From contig JAJRQV010000083.1 in NCBI GenBank assembly GCA_024280035.1, positions 1 to 56,608 of the forward strand: a stretch of DNA of 56,608 bases. The letters are read 5' to 3'. Shown here piece after piece: positions 18,716 to 26,818 of the stretch (position 1 is its first letter; each line of letters opens with the position of its first letter). The notes beneath the pieces were generated by a model. The model was given only the letters and a program-made list of their open reading frames with translations. It was not told the origin of the DNA and did no database searches. The DNA is from Campylobacterales bacterium (lineage in GTDB: Bacteria > Campylobacterota > Campylobacteria > Campylobacterales > Sulfurimonadaceae). The position numbers and the translations under genes were made by a program.

Positions 18716-19963
18716 GCTTGAAGTGAATTTTTCTGTTACTTCATAAGCTTCTTGAATCGCTAAAGAAAACTCTTCATGTGTGATGGATAAGGTGTTAATA
18801 AAACTTTCAATACTTTGAATATCAAAAAGTTCAACGGCAGAGACAAGCATAAACACAGTACCCAAATTCCCCTCATGCAAAATCAGTGTATTAATAATTT
18901 CTTTATCAACATTTAACTCTTCAAGAATAACTCTAATAGGTGTTTGAAAGAGCGCCTCAACTAGAGATAAAAGACCAATAAAAGCAGCCTGTTCCAAAAG
19001 TGTATTTGTACATTCATCTTTATAAATAATCTTACAAAGACTCTGCATCATATTTGAACGGGTCTGTGCAAGTAAAAAGAGAGGATTAACAACACCCTTA
19101 GGTCCATGAAGGGGATTTGCATAAGAGATAAGCAGTAACCATGAACGAAGTTGATTGGGTCCAAGAAGTGTAATAGCTTGACGAATGGATTTAATAGAGG
19201 TTCTAAAACTAAAGGCTGCAGAGTTTATAAAACGTAAGAGTTGTAAGGTTAAAGCAACATTTTGTTCAAACATATGAAGAACTTCATCAATATCATAATC
19301 TTTTTGAAGATGGCGAACAATACTTAAGATAATAATATGTTCAGGATCAAGACGTCTGTTCTCAATAATATCAGGTTTTGCAAAAAAGAAACCTTGAAAG
19401 AGACTACAACCCAGTGCTTTATATTTATCAAACTCTTCTTGTGTCTCAACTTTTTCTGCTAAAATTTTTAGATTAAACTTTTTAAAAATAGCCAAAAATT
19501 GAGTAAGTTGATCTTCTTGAAGTATACTAATATCAAGTTTTAAAAAATCTATATATTCAAAAATTGCTTGAAAGTTAAGTATATATTCTTTTGAACAGTC
19601 GGCATCATCAAGTGCAAAACGGTACCCTAAGTCCTTAAGCTCTTTAACCCGCTTAATAATAGTCTCATCCACTACAACGGTTTCTAAAATCTCAAGCACA
19701 AACTTCTCTTTAGGGACAGATAAAATCATATCATCAAGCAGAAGTTCTTTGTCGATATTAATGAAGGCAATGGCATCACCTAAGATGTCTTTTAATTTAA
19801 CAAGATTGAGTGCATTTACAAGGACTTGTGCCGTTGCAGAGCGTTCATCATTGATTTTGGAAAAGCCTTGCTCATAAGAGCTTCTGTACAGAAGCTCATA
19901 AGCAAAAATCCTTCCACTTATATCAAGAATGGGTTGACGTGCAAAGTAAATACTTTTTGGCAT
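18686..19963 (-). CDS. Degenerate EAL plus HDOD signalling protein (YuxH-like)
   Basis: A 425-aa protein. Residues 1-210 form an EAL fold but with catalytic motifs changed (EAL replaced by YELLYR; DDFG-type loop reads LDDADCS), so cyclic-di-GMP hydrolysis is unlikely and binding or signalling is more probable. Residues 210-400 form an HDOD domain (LTLQLLRFINSAAFSF, then SIRQAITLLGPNQLRSWL). This EAL-HDOD pairing is a known family of signalling proteins of poorly defined role. It overlaps the 3' end of dprA tail to tail. Confidence 0.88.
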   Translation of the reverse strand: MPKSIYFARQPILDISGRIFAYELLYRSSYEQGFSKINDERSATAQVLVNALNLVKLKDILGDAIAFINIDKELLLDDMILSVPKEKFVLEILETVVVDETIIKRVKELKDLGYRFALDDADCSKEYILNFQAIFEYIDFLKLDISILQEDQLTQFLAIFKKFNLKILAEKVETQEEFDKYKALGCSLFQGFFFAKPDIIENRRLDPEHIIILSIVRHLQKDYDIDEVLHMFEQNVALTLQLLRFINSAAFSFRTSIKSIRQAITLLGPNQLRSWLLLISYANPLHGPKGVVNPLFLLAQTRSNMMQSLCKIIYKDECTNTLLEQAAFIGLLSLVEALFQTPIRVILEELNVDKEIINTLILHEGNLGTVFMLVSAVELFDIQSIESFINTLSITHEEFSLAIQEAYEVTEKFTSSLSIQTDSSI

Positions 19964-20014
19964 AGATGAGTCCCCAAATTAATTTAGATGTAATTAATAA
20001 TAACGATATAAAGC

Positions 20015-21034
20015 TTAAAGTATTAACATTGCGTCACCATATGAAAAAAATCTGTATTTTTCTTTGATGGCTTCAGCATATACTTTTTTAGAATTTTCTA
20101 AACCTATAAAAGAGGCAACAAGCATCAGTAGCGTTGATTTAGGAAAATGAAAATTAGTAAGAAGATGGTTTATACGTTGGGGTCTGTTATTGGGATGTAA
20201 AAAAAGGTTTGCTTCACCCTCGTTTTGTTGTGTTCTTGCATAAAACTCTACGGTACGTGTAACCGTAGTCCCTATGGCTAAAAGTTTTTTATCAGAATTT
20301 ATGAGTTCTAGAGCAGAGGGTGGAATATGATAATACTCAGAGTGCATAGGATGTTGAGTAATAATATCTGCCTCTACAGGTTTAAAGGTACCTGCCCCCA
20401 CATGCAGGGTTAAAAATTCTGTTTGATGTTTATTTTTAATTTCTTCAAAAAGTTCAGGAGTAAAGTGTAAGGATGCCGTAGGTGCAGCGACGGCACCTGC
20501 ATTAGCTGAAAAGACTGTTTGGTACTGTGTTTCATCACTTTTTTCATCATCTCGGTTAAAATATGGAGGAAGGGGAATGTGCCCTATCTTATCTAAGACT
20601 AAAATAAGCTCTTCAAAAATAAGTACTTTTTGCTTATGTTCAAAAAAGACAGTACGAGAGCCATCTTCATTAAGAGACTTTACTGTGGCGGTGAGATTAT
20701 TATCAAAACTGAGTTGTATACCTTCATGAACTTTTCCTCGAATAAGACAAGAAACATAGGTGGCATCTAAGGGTTTATTAATAAGAAGCTCAACCTTACC
20801 TCCCGTAGGCTTTTTCCCAAATAGACGTGCTTTTATAACCTTGGTATCGTTACATAAAATAGCACAATCTTTAGGAAGATAGTTGTTTATTTTTGAAAAA
20901 ACTGTATGGGTAATGCTTTGGTCTTGTCTATTATAAACAAGAAGTTTACAGCTGTCTCTGGGTGAGACAGGTTGTGTTGCGATTAACTCTTGAGGAAGAG
21001 TGTAATCATAACTTTGCGTTTTTAGTGGATCCAT
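20015..21034 (-). CDS. queA: S-adenosylmethionine:tRNA ribosyltransferase-isomerase
   Basis: A 339-aa enzyme that makes epoxyqueuosine in tRNA from preQ1. Family signatures are YDYTLPQELIATQPVSPRD, AILCNDTKVIKARLFGKK, HVGAGTFKPVEADI, HSEYYHI and LLTNFHFPKSTLLMLV. Full length. It overlaps the tatC stop by 1 nt, so tatB-tatC-queA are probably one transcript; I recall the same order in Campylobacter. Confidence 0.97.
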   Translation of the reverse strand: MDPLKTQSYDYTLPQELIATQPVSPRDSCKLLVYNRQDQSITHTVFSKINNYLPKDCAILCNDTKVIKARLFGKKPTGGKVELLINKPLDATYVSCLIRGKVHEGIQLSFDNNLTATVKSLNEDGSRTVFFEHKQKVLIFEELILVLDKIGHIPLPPYFNRDDEKSDETQYQTVFSANAGAVAAPTASLHFTPELFEEIKNKHQTEFLTLHVGAGTFKPVEADIITQHPMHSEYYHIPPSALELINSDKKLLAIGTTVTRTVEFYARTQQNEGEANLFLHPNNRPQRINHLLTNFHFPKSTLLMLVASFIGLENSKKVYAEAIKEKYRFFSYGDAMLIL

Positions 21035-21840
21035 TAATCTTTGCTAATTTCTTTAACGACGTCATCAGATGTTTCATTTTCTTCTTCATCTTCATCTTCA
21101 TCTTCATCTTCATCTTCACGAGGTGGAGCAGGGTTAACTATTCTTACAATTAAGATAGAAAAACCGTAAAGAATAATCAGTGGTCCTGCCATAAGAAGTT
21201 GAGTAAGAACATCAGGAGGTGTTAAAAGTGCGGCTACAACAAAGATAATAATAACAGCATATTTGAAAAACTCACGCATCATACGGTCATCAATAAGACC
21301 TAAGAGGGCTAAAAAGTATGAAAAGACAGGAAGTTCAAATGCAAGACCAAAACCAAACATAATTTTAGTAAAAAAACCAACATAATCTTCAATATTGATA
21401 AGTGCGGTGTAGTTAGCAGAATAACCAAAGGCGATTAAAAATTCAAAACCATAGGGCACAACAATATAATAGGCAAAAAGTACACCAATAACAAACATGG
21501 TTGTTCCACCGAAGATAAATGGTAAAAGTGTTTTTTTCTCATTATCATATAGACCTGGAGCGATAAAAAGCCAGATTTGCCAGAGTAAGATTGGAATTGA
21601 AAAGAGTAATCCCGCAAAAAATGAGACCTTAATAGCTACAAAAAATGTTCCCCCTGTTTGTGTACTAATAAGTTTACTTTCTGGATAGGCTTCTAAAACA
21701 TGACGCAAGGGTGCATCTACCCATGCCATAATGATTTCATGAAAGGTAAAGGCTATCGCAAAGAAAAGGATTAACGTACCAACAATAACCATAAGTCTTT
21801 TTCTTAACTCAACAAGGTGAGGGCGTAAATCATCAAACAT
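21034..21840 (-). CDS. tatC: Twin-arginine translocase subunit TatC
   Basis: A 268-aa inner-membrane protein with six membrane segments. TatC forms the signal-peptide receptor of the Tat pathway. Conserved parts are the N-terminal HLVELRKRL, FETPKI-like ELPVFSYFLALLG, and the final helices near LLTPPDVLTQLLMAGPLIILY. The cytoplasmic C-terminus is an unusual Asp/Glu-rich tail encoded by a hexanucleotide repeat (21084-21119). tatB lies directly upstream; tatA is not in the window. Confidence 0.96.
   Translation of the reverse strand: MFDDLRPHLVELRKRLMVIVGTLILFFAIAFTFHEIIMAWVDAPLRHVLEAYPESKLISTQTGGTFFVAIKVSFFAGLLFSIPILLWQIWLFIAPGLYDNEKKTLLPFIFGGTTMFVIGVLFAYYIVVPYGFEFLIAFGYSANYTALINIEDYVGFFTKIMFGFGLAFELPVFSYFLALLGLIDDRMMREFFKYAVIIIFVVAALLTPPDVLTQLLMAGPLIILYGFSILIVRIVNPAPPREDEDEDEDEDEEENETSDDVVKEISKD
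21084..21119. repeat. In-frame hexanucleotide repeat in tatC tail
   Basis: Five perfect copies of CTTCAT and one variant (CTTCAC), read on the minus strand as alternating Asp-Glu codons. The 6-bp unit keeps frame, so copy number changes would only lengthen or shorten the acidic tail of TatC. Confidence 0.85.
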
Positions 21841-22292
21841 TAATCTTCTTCACTTTCGGCTGCTTTCTTTTTAGGTTTTTCAGATTTATCTTCTGTTTTA
21901 ACAGTTTTGTTTATCTTCTTTTTCTCTTTTTTCTTGAAGGTGACTTCTTTTTCTTTTTCAACAGGAGGTTCAACTTCTTCTGTAGGAACAGGAGAAATTC
22001 CTGGTTTAAAATCATCATATAAATCAGGTAAGTCAAGATTCGCCATATCTTTGATACGGTCTATTTCACCTGTTGCTGCAGTTAATTCATTTTTATAAGA
22101 AAGAGCCTCTTTTTTAAGTTCAGATATATTCATCTCTTGTTCAATTGAACTTTTTGCATCAGAGAGAGTGTTCTTAAACGATCTGAAAAATTTTGCAATA
22201 TTTATCATCGCTTCAGGAAGTTTATCAGGACCTAAAAAGATTACGGCAATAACGGCAATAATCATGATTTCAGTAAAGCCCATTCCAAACAT
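21840..22292 (-). CDS. tatB: Sec-independent translocase protein TatB
   Basis: A 150-aa protein with the Tat A/B layout: a short N-terminal membrane helix (MGFTEIMIIAVIAVIFLGP), the hinge GPDKLPE, an amphipathic helix (IAKFFRSFKNTLSDAKSS), then a charged Lys/Glu-rich tail. Length and the FGMGFTEI start favour TatB over TatA. It abuts tatC (the stop and next start share one base). Confidence 0.9.
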   Translation of the reverse strand: MFGMGFTEIMIIAVIAVIFLGPDKLPEAMINIAKFFRSFKNTLSDAKSSIEQEMNISELKKEALSYKNELTAATGEIDRIKDMANLDLPDLYDDFKPGISPVPTEEVEPPVEKEKEVTFKKKEKKKINKTVKTEDKSEKPKKKAAESEED

Positions 22293-22467
22293 AGTAATTC
22301 CTAAAGTATTATTTTCGAGATTCTATCTAAAAGCAGATTAAAAGTTCTTGACTGACGTTAAGCAGTGGGTCTATATCTTCTTAGGAATGATACTTGCTAA
22401 ATTAAATTTGGAGAGATGAAATGTGGGTTAAGCACCTTAAATGTTTATATATCAGGGGGAATCAGTT

Positions 22468-22557
22468 ATGGCTGCACAGGTCAAAGTTGGGTTTTTTGTT
22501 TTTTCTGTTGCTATTATTGTAGCATCTGCACTAACTGTTTTAAGTCAATTAGCTTAA
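22468..22557 (+). CDS. Small single-pass membrane peptide (29 aa)
   Basis: ATG at 22468 is preceded by AGGGGGA with 7-nt spacing and opens a 29-aa frame: MAAQVKVGFF, then a hydrophobic stretch to the C-terminal SQLA. One membrane helix covers about residues 8-25. It sits in the gap between tatB and the hemW 3' end, on the opposite strand from both, and overlaps the hemW stop by 9 nt. The KVGFFVF start resembles the first helix of MlaD-type proteins, but nothing follows it. Function unknown. The good RBS and clean hydrophobic profile argue that it is real. Confidence 0.5.
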   Translation: MAAQVKVGFFVFSVAIIVASALTVLSQLA

Positions 22558-23604
22558 GATAAAGAGTGCTATCTCATCACTGAGTAGATAGTCTGAGTTA
22601 AAAATATAGTTCTCTTTACGAATGACCTTCTTATCATTTTCAAGAAAACTCACCTGTTTTAACTCAGATTCTGTCAAAATATCTAAGTTAAGCCCCACCT
22701 TTGAGCGTAAACCTAAGAGTACTTTTTCTGTTTTTAAATCTTCATCACTTAAGTTTTCTATTCTAATATCTAATGGATTTTTAATATAGTTATCAATGTC
22801 AGTTGTCGGATAAAATCTCTTATTTTTTAACATACCAACAGCACCTGAACCGGCACCTATGTAATCATTAAGTTTCCAATACCCAATATTATGTTGACAC
22901 TGGTATGTTCCAAAATTAGAAATTTCATACTGATGAAAACCTCTGTCTTTAATACTGTTGATAAAAAAGTTAGAAAGTTCTAACTTCTCTTTAGCTGCAT
23001 CTGGGTGGGCTTCAAAAAGGGTGTTTTCCTCAATCGTTAAGGCATATGCCGAAATATGATCAACCGGGAGAGAAAAAGCAGTTTGAATATCTTGTTCTAT
23101 CATCTCTTTATTATCTACCTTTGTTGCATACATAAGATCTAAAGAGATATGTTCAAAACCTATTTTTTTTGCAGATCTTATAGCATTAATCGCTTGAATA
23201 GAGTTATGTTCACGTCCTAAAAATTTAAGTTTAGTGTTATTAAAACTCTGAACACCAAAACTAACCCTAGTGCAACCAAGGGCAAACATTCCTTTTAACC
23301 AAATCGCGGAGGCGGAATTAGGATTCGCTTCTGTAGTAATTTCAATACCTTCTTTAAAATAAGGCTCTAATAGAGTAAAGACTTTTGCATAAAGTTGGGG
23401 TTCTACTGTTGAAGGGGTTCCTCCTCCAATAAAGAGTGAAGTAATAGAGTTCTTTTTGGCTTTAAAACGTTTTAATTCAAACTCAATTTGTTGGTATAAA
23501 GAAGCCATATAGGCTTCGATCTGTTCAAACTTATCAACATAAGAGTTAAAGCTACAGTAGTGGCATTTACTGTCACAAAAAGGAATATGAATATAAAGTA
23601 AAAT
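22549..23604 (-). CDS. hemW: Radical SAM HemW-like protein, initiating at ATT
   Basis: A 351-aa radical SAM protein of the HemW family (haem chaperone, often misannotated as coproporphyrinogen III oxidase). The frame that opens at an ATG (23508) lacks the iron-sulfur motif. Extending upstream gives LLYIHIPFCDSKCHYCSF, which contains the CxxxCxxC cluster site and begins exactly where homologues have Met. The codon there is ATT at 23602-23604, preceded by AAAAAAGGA at good spacing and by an in-frame stop just beyond, so ATT is the only plausible start. Other motifs are GGGTPSTVEPQLY and the HemW-type C-terminus. Confidence 0.9.
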   Translation of the reverse strand: MLLYIHIPFCDSKCHYCSFNSYVDKFEQIEAYMASLYQQIEFELKRFKAKKNSITSLFIGGGTPSTVEPQLYAKVFTLLEPYFKEGIEITTEANPNSASAIWLKGMFALGCTRVSFGVQSFNNTKLKFLGREHNSIQAINAIRSAKKIGFEHISLDLMYATKVDNKEMIEQDIQTAFSLPVDHISAYALTIEENTLFEAHPDAAKEKLELSNFFINSIKDRGFHQYEISNFGTYQCQHNIGYWKLNDYIGAGSGAVGMLKNKRFYPTTDIDNYIKNPLDIRIENLSDEDLKTEKVLLGLRSKVGLNLDILTESELKQVSFLENDKKVIRKENYIFNSDYLLSDEIALFILS

Positions 23605-23669
23605 ATCTGTCCTTTTTTAGTTGCTATTAATACACAATTTTGTAGAATTCTAACATAATTTACCCCCCA

Positions 23670-23675
23670 TATAAT
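23670..23675 (+). promoter_or_regulatory. -10 box upstream of rppH
   Basis: TATAAT within CCATATAATAAAC, 24 nt before the rppH start. GGAAG lies before the ATG. Confidence 0.45.
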
Positions 23676-23699
23676 AAACTGGGGACGAAACGGAAGTAG

Positions 23700-24164
23700 A
23701 TGGAAAAAATATACCGTCCTAATGTCGCTGTTATCGTACTTTCAGATGAGTACCCTAATAAAAAAGATATTTTTATTGCAGAAAGAACTGATCTTAATGA
23801 TATCTGGCAGTTTCCTCAGGGAGGAATTGATGAAGGCGAAACAGCTGAAGAGGCACTTTTTAGAGAATTAGAAGAAGAGATAGGAAGTAATGATGTTAAT
23901 ATCGTTGCAGAATTTCCTGAGTGGATTTCATATGACTTTCCTTCTCATGTGGCTAAAAAAATGAAACCCTTTGCTGGGCAGAGACAGCGTTATTATCTTG
24001 TTAAACTTAATAAGGGTGCAAAAATTGATATTGCAACCCAACACCCTGAGTTTTCAGCCTATAAGTTTGTCAATATTTCAGAACTTTTAAACCATACAGC
24101 ACATTTTAAAAAACCTGTGTATGAGAAAGTTATTAATTATTTTAAAGAAGAGGGTTATCTGTAA
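23700..24164 (+). CDS. rppH: RNA pyrophosphohydrolase (Nudix)
   Basis: A 154-aa Nudix hydrolase that removes pyrophosphate from mRNA 5' ends to start decay. The Nudix box is intact: GGIDEGETAEEALFRELEEE followed by IG. The N-terminus YRPNVAVIVLSDE and the PQGGIDEGE pattern fit RppH. Its stop is immediately followed by the left arm of a large inverted repeat that spans the gap to lysC. Confidence 0.95.
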   Translation: MEKIYRPNVAVIVLSDEYPNKKDIFIAERTDLNDIWQFPQGGIDEGETAEEALFRELEEEIGSNDVNIVAEFPEWISYDFPSHVAKKMKPFAGQRQRYYLVKLNKGAKIDIATQHPEFSAYKFVNISELLNHTAHFKKPVYEKVINYFKEEGYL

Positions 24165-24434
24165 CTTCTTTTCTTTGCTCCTTGCTGTTCACAGCGAGTC
24201 ATAGATGAGGGTGATCAAGGAAGAAGGTTTTTAGTGTAGCTAAAGCTACGATGGAAAGTTTCTGACGATGACTCACGTTCATTTATGGATCGCCCACAGG
24301 GAAGATCTGAAAGAAGTCATCTAAAACATTTTTGTTTTCATGCGTAGCTCAGGTTATGCACTCGACAAAGAAATATATTATCTAACTCTTTTCAGGTCTT
24401 TTGTGATCTGTAAGGAGCAAAGGAAAGAAGTCAT
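24164..24434 (+). promoter_or_regulatory. Large inverted-repeat leader between rppH and lysC
   Basis: The 270-nt gap is bracketed by a 30-nt inverted repeat with 26 matches: 24164-24193 (ACTTCTTT-CTTTGCTCCTT-C-G-TCACA pattern) and 24402-24431. The right arm includes the purine-rich lysC ribosome-binding region (GGAGCAAAGGAAAG). Inside are nested stems: GAGTCAT (24196-24202) with ATGACTC (24268-24274), enclosing the perfect hairpin GTAGC-TAAA-GCTAC (24236-24249), and AAAACA-TTTT-TGTTTT near 24323-24338. This looks like a structured RNA that could hide the lysC start, or a small mobile-type element. It does not match the lysine riboswitch as I know it. Confidence 0.55.
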
Positions 24435-25646
24435 ATGTTAATTGTTAAAAAATTCGGTGGAACGAGTGTTGGTGATTTAGACCGTATCCAAAATGTGGCT
24501 AATCGTGTTCAAAAATCAATTCAAGAAGGTCATCAAGTTGTTGTTGTTGTGTCAGCAATGAGTGGTGAAACAAACAAACTTGTGGGATATGCTGAACATT
24601 TCAGTAAAAATCCTTCTCCTGCTGAGGTTGATATGCTTTTAAGTTCAGGTGAAAGAGTTACGGCTTCATTAATGTCAATTGCACTTAATGAGATGGGTCA
24701 TTCTACAGTAGCTATGACAGGAAGACAGGCAGGAATTATTACCACTTCAAAACACACTAAAGCAAGAATTGAAGAGATAAATCCTGAATATATGCAAGCT
24801 GCCTTAGATAAGGGAAAGATTGTTGTCGTTGCGGGTTTTCAAGGGGTCAATGAACATGGTGTTATTACTACCTTAGGACGTGGCGGTTCTGATCTTTCAG
24901 CGGTGGCTATTGCAGGGGCTTTACAAGCAGACTTATGTGAAATTTACACAGATGTAAATGGAATTTATACCACTGACCCTAGAATTGAGCCTAAGGCTAA
25001 AAAACTTGATCAAATCTCTTATGAAGAGATGTTAGAGTTTGCTTCTTTAGGAGCAAAGGTTTTACAAAACCGTTCAGTAGAGATGGCAAAAAAATTAAAT
25101 GTAAATTTAGTAACACGTTCAAGCTTCACTGATGAAGAGGGAACATTAATTACGAAGGAAGAAAATATTATGGAACAACCATTAGTTAGCGGTGTCGCAT
25201 TAGATAGAAATCAAGCACGTGTGAGTCTTATTGGTGTTGCTGACCGTCCTGGTATTGCAGCAGATATTTTTAATACACTGGCGCAAGAAGAGATTAATGT
25301 TGATGTTATTTTACAAACAGTTGCGCATGATGGTACAACAAATATCGATTTTACGGTTCCAACGAATGAGCTTGAAGTAGCAAAAAATATTGTTAAAATA
25401 TTTGTTGATAAAGATGAAATTAAAAGTACTGACTTTAATGAGGCTATTGCAAAAGTTTCTATTGTGGGTGTGGGTATGAAATCACACGCAGGTGTTGCTG
25501 CAAAAGCTTTTAGCACTATGGCAAACGAGAATATTAATATCAGAATGATTTCTACTTCTGAGATTAAAGTATCAATGGTTATTGAAGAGAAATATGCAGA
25601 ACTTGCTGTGCGTTCACTTCATAATGCCTTTGACTTAGATAAATAA
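24435..25646 (+). CDS. lysC: Aspartate kinase
   Basis: A 403-aa monofunctional aspartokinase, first step of the lysine, threonine, methionine and diaminopimelate pathway. The kinase domain starts LIVKKFGGTSVGD and includes FQGVNEHGVITTLGRGGSDLSA and YTDVNGIYTTDPR. Two C-terminal ACT domains (about 265-400; VALDRNQARVSLIGVADRPG, then VSIVGVGMKSHAGVAAKAF) bind feedback inhibitors. It heads lysC-hobA-holB-folP. Its RBS lies within the inverted-repeat arm described upstream. Confidence 0.97.
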   Translation: MLIVKKFGGTSVGDLDRIQNVANRVQKSIQEGHQVVVVVSAMSGETNKLVGYAEHFSKNPSPAEVDMLLSSGERVTASLMSIALNEMGHSTVAMTGRQAGIITTSKHTKARIEEINPEYMQAALDKGKIVVVAGFQGVNEHGVITTLGRGGSDLSAVAIAGALQADLCEIYTDVNGIYTTDPRIEPKAKKLDQISYEEMLEFASLGAKVLQNRSVEMAKKLNVNLVTRSSFTDEEGTLITKEENIMEQPLVSGVALDRNQARVSLIGVADRPGIAADIFNTLAQEEINVDVILQTVAHDGTTNIDFTVPTNELEVAKNIVKIFVDKDEIKSTDFNEAIAKVSIVGVGMKSHAGVAAKAFSTMANENINIRMISTSEIKVSMVIEEKYAELAVRSLHNAFDLDK

Positions 25647-25662
25647 ACAAGGTTCTTGGGGG

Positions 25663-26214
25663 ATGCAACAACTTTTAAAATGGACACTTGACACCATTCG
25701 TGCTGATGAGGCGATGATGTCGTGGCTTGAAGAACAACGCTTTGAATGGACGGCAGCGGCGGGACAGGCAATTAAGCAGATTGTTGAAGGGCGTACGATG
25801 ATTATTGTTACCGATTATGAACGAAAGTGGTTCGCACATTACATTACCTCTTCAATTAATAATCCTTCACAAGATCGTCCGATTATTCCTATCGTCTGTT
25901 TAGATCAGGTTTATCCTTATTATGATGCTATTACGGGGGGCGAAAAAATTGATATCTTAACAGATATGCTCTCTATGTCGTATGGAGAAGAGTACTTTTT
26001 TTGGTATATTGGGAAAGGAGATGATAGACGCGCTGATATTGCTAAACGTGAAGACAGCTCATTTTTATGGATTATGGATGAAGATTTTCAAAATGCCTTT
26101 CCTCTTCGCTCTTATGATAAACTTTTAGATATTAAACTTTTACATCTGTATCGAATCTTTGATAAGACCTTAAATGCCGTACTCTTTGGTGAGGTCGATG
26201 TCGTTGATGAATGA
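25663..26214 (+). CDS. hobA: DnaA-binding replication initiation factor HobA
   Basis: A 183-aa protein of the HobA family, known in Campylobacterota as a tetrameric DnaA-binding protein that promotes orisome assembly (functional counterpart of DiaA). The start MQQLLKWTLDTIRADEAMMSWLEE and the segment FFWYIGKGDDRRADIAKR fit. The lysC-hobA-holB-folP order supports the call. Its end overlaps the start of holB. Confidence 0.92.
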   Translation: MQQLLKWTLDTIRADEAMMSWLEEQRFEWTAAAGQAIKQIVEGRTMIIVTDYERKWFAHYITSSINNPSQDRPIIPIVCLDQVYPYYDAITGGEKIDILTDMLSMSYGEEYFFWYIGKGDDRRADIAKREDSSFLWIMDEDFQNAFPLRSYDKLLDIKLLHLYRIFDKTLNAVLFGEVDVVDE

Positions 26215-26818
26215 TTTAGACTCTTCACATATTCTTATTTCTTCAGATATAGAAAAAGAGATACGGCTTATAAAAGAAAGACTTCACCCTGCACGCATAG
26301 TTGTTTTTCATAAAGAAGATGAATTTAAAGTTGATGATGCCAGAGAGGTTATACGAGAGGATTATATTGCTGAAGCTCAAACAAAGTATATTATATTAGC
26401 CTCAAAGTTCTTTAATTAAACCTCTCAAAATGCACTCTTAAAACTCTTAGAAGAACCCCCTAGAAATATAGAATTTATTATTATTACTGAGTCAAAATCT
26501 GCTCTTTTACCTACGGTACGTTCACGTATGCCTTTAATTTCACATAAGGGTGAAAAAGAGATAATGGAATTAGATATTTCTTTAAAAAAACTTGATTTAG
26601 CAAGGGTCTTTTCTTTTATAAAAGAGCATGAACGTACACCTAAACACGAGGCAAAGGTTCTTATTGAAGCTCTTTATAATAAGGCGATGCAAGAAAAAAT
26701 CATGTTAAATCAGCAACAATTAGAGAGTTTTGAGATGGCGTACAAACTCTTAGGTCTTAATGCCCGAATGAATTCTGTATTAAGTATGTTATTAATGAAG
26801 TTTATTAAGAAAAGCTAA
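26207..26818 (+). pseudogene. holB: DNA polymerase III subunit delta', interrupted by an in-frame TAA
   Basis: A ~203-codon frame encoding the short HolB of this phylum. It starts at ATG 26207 (or 26198), overlapping hobA. Codon 71 is TAA (26417-26419), directly before TSQNALLKLLEEPPRN, the conserved clamp-loader segment, and the same frame continues through ITESKSALLPTVRSRMP to 26818. Upstream are REDYIAEAQTKYIIL-type residues expected before the stop. Delta' is normally essential, so the stop is a recent mutation, a sequence error, or is read through. The next ATG (26528) would lose the conserved core. folP starts at the stop (TAATG). Confidence 0.85.

Noticed and set aside
24165-24434. Lysine riboswitch before lysC
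   Set aside because: The conserved lysine-aptamer core sequences were not found; only an unexplained inverted repeat is supported.
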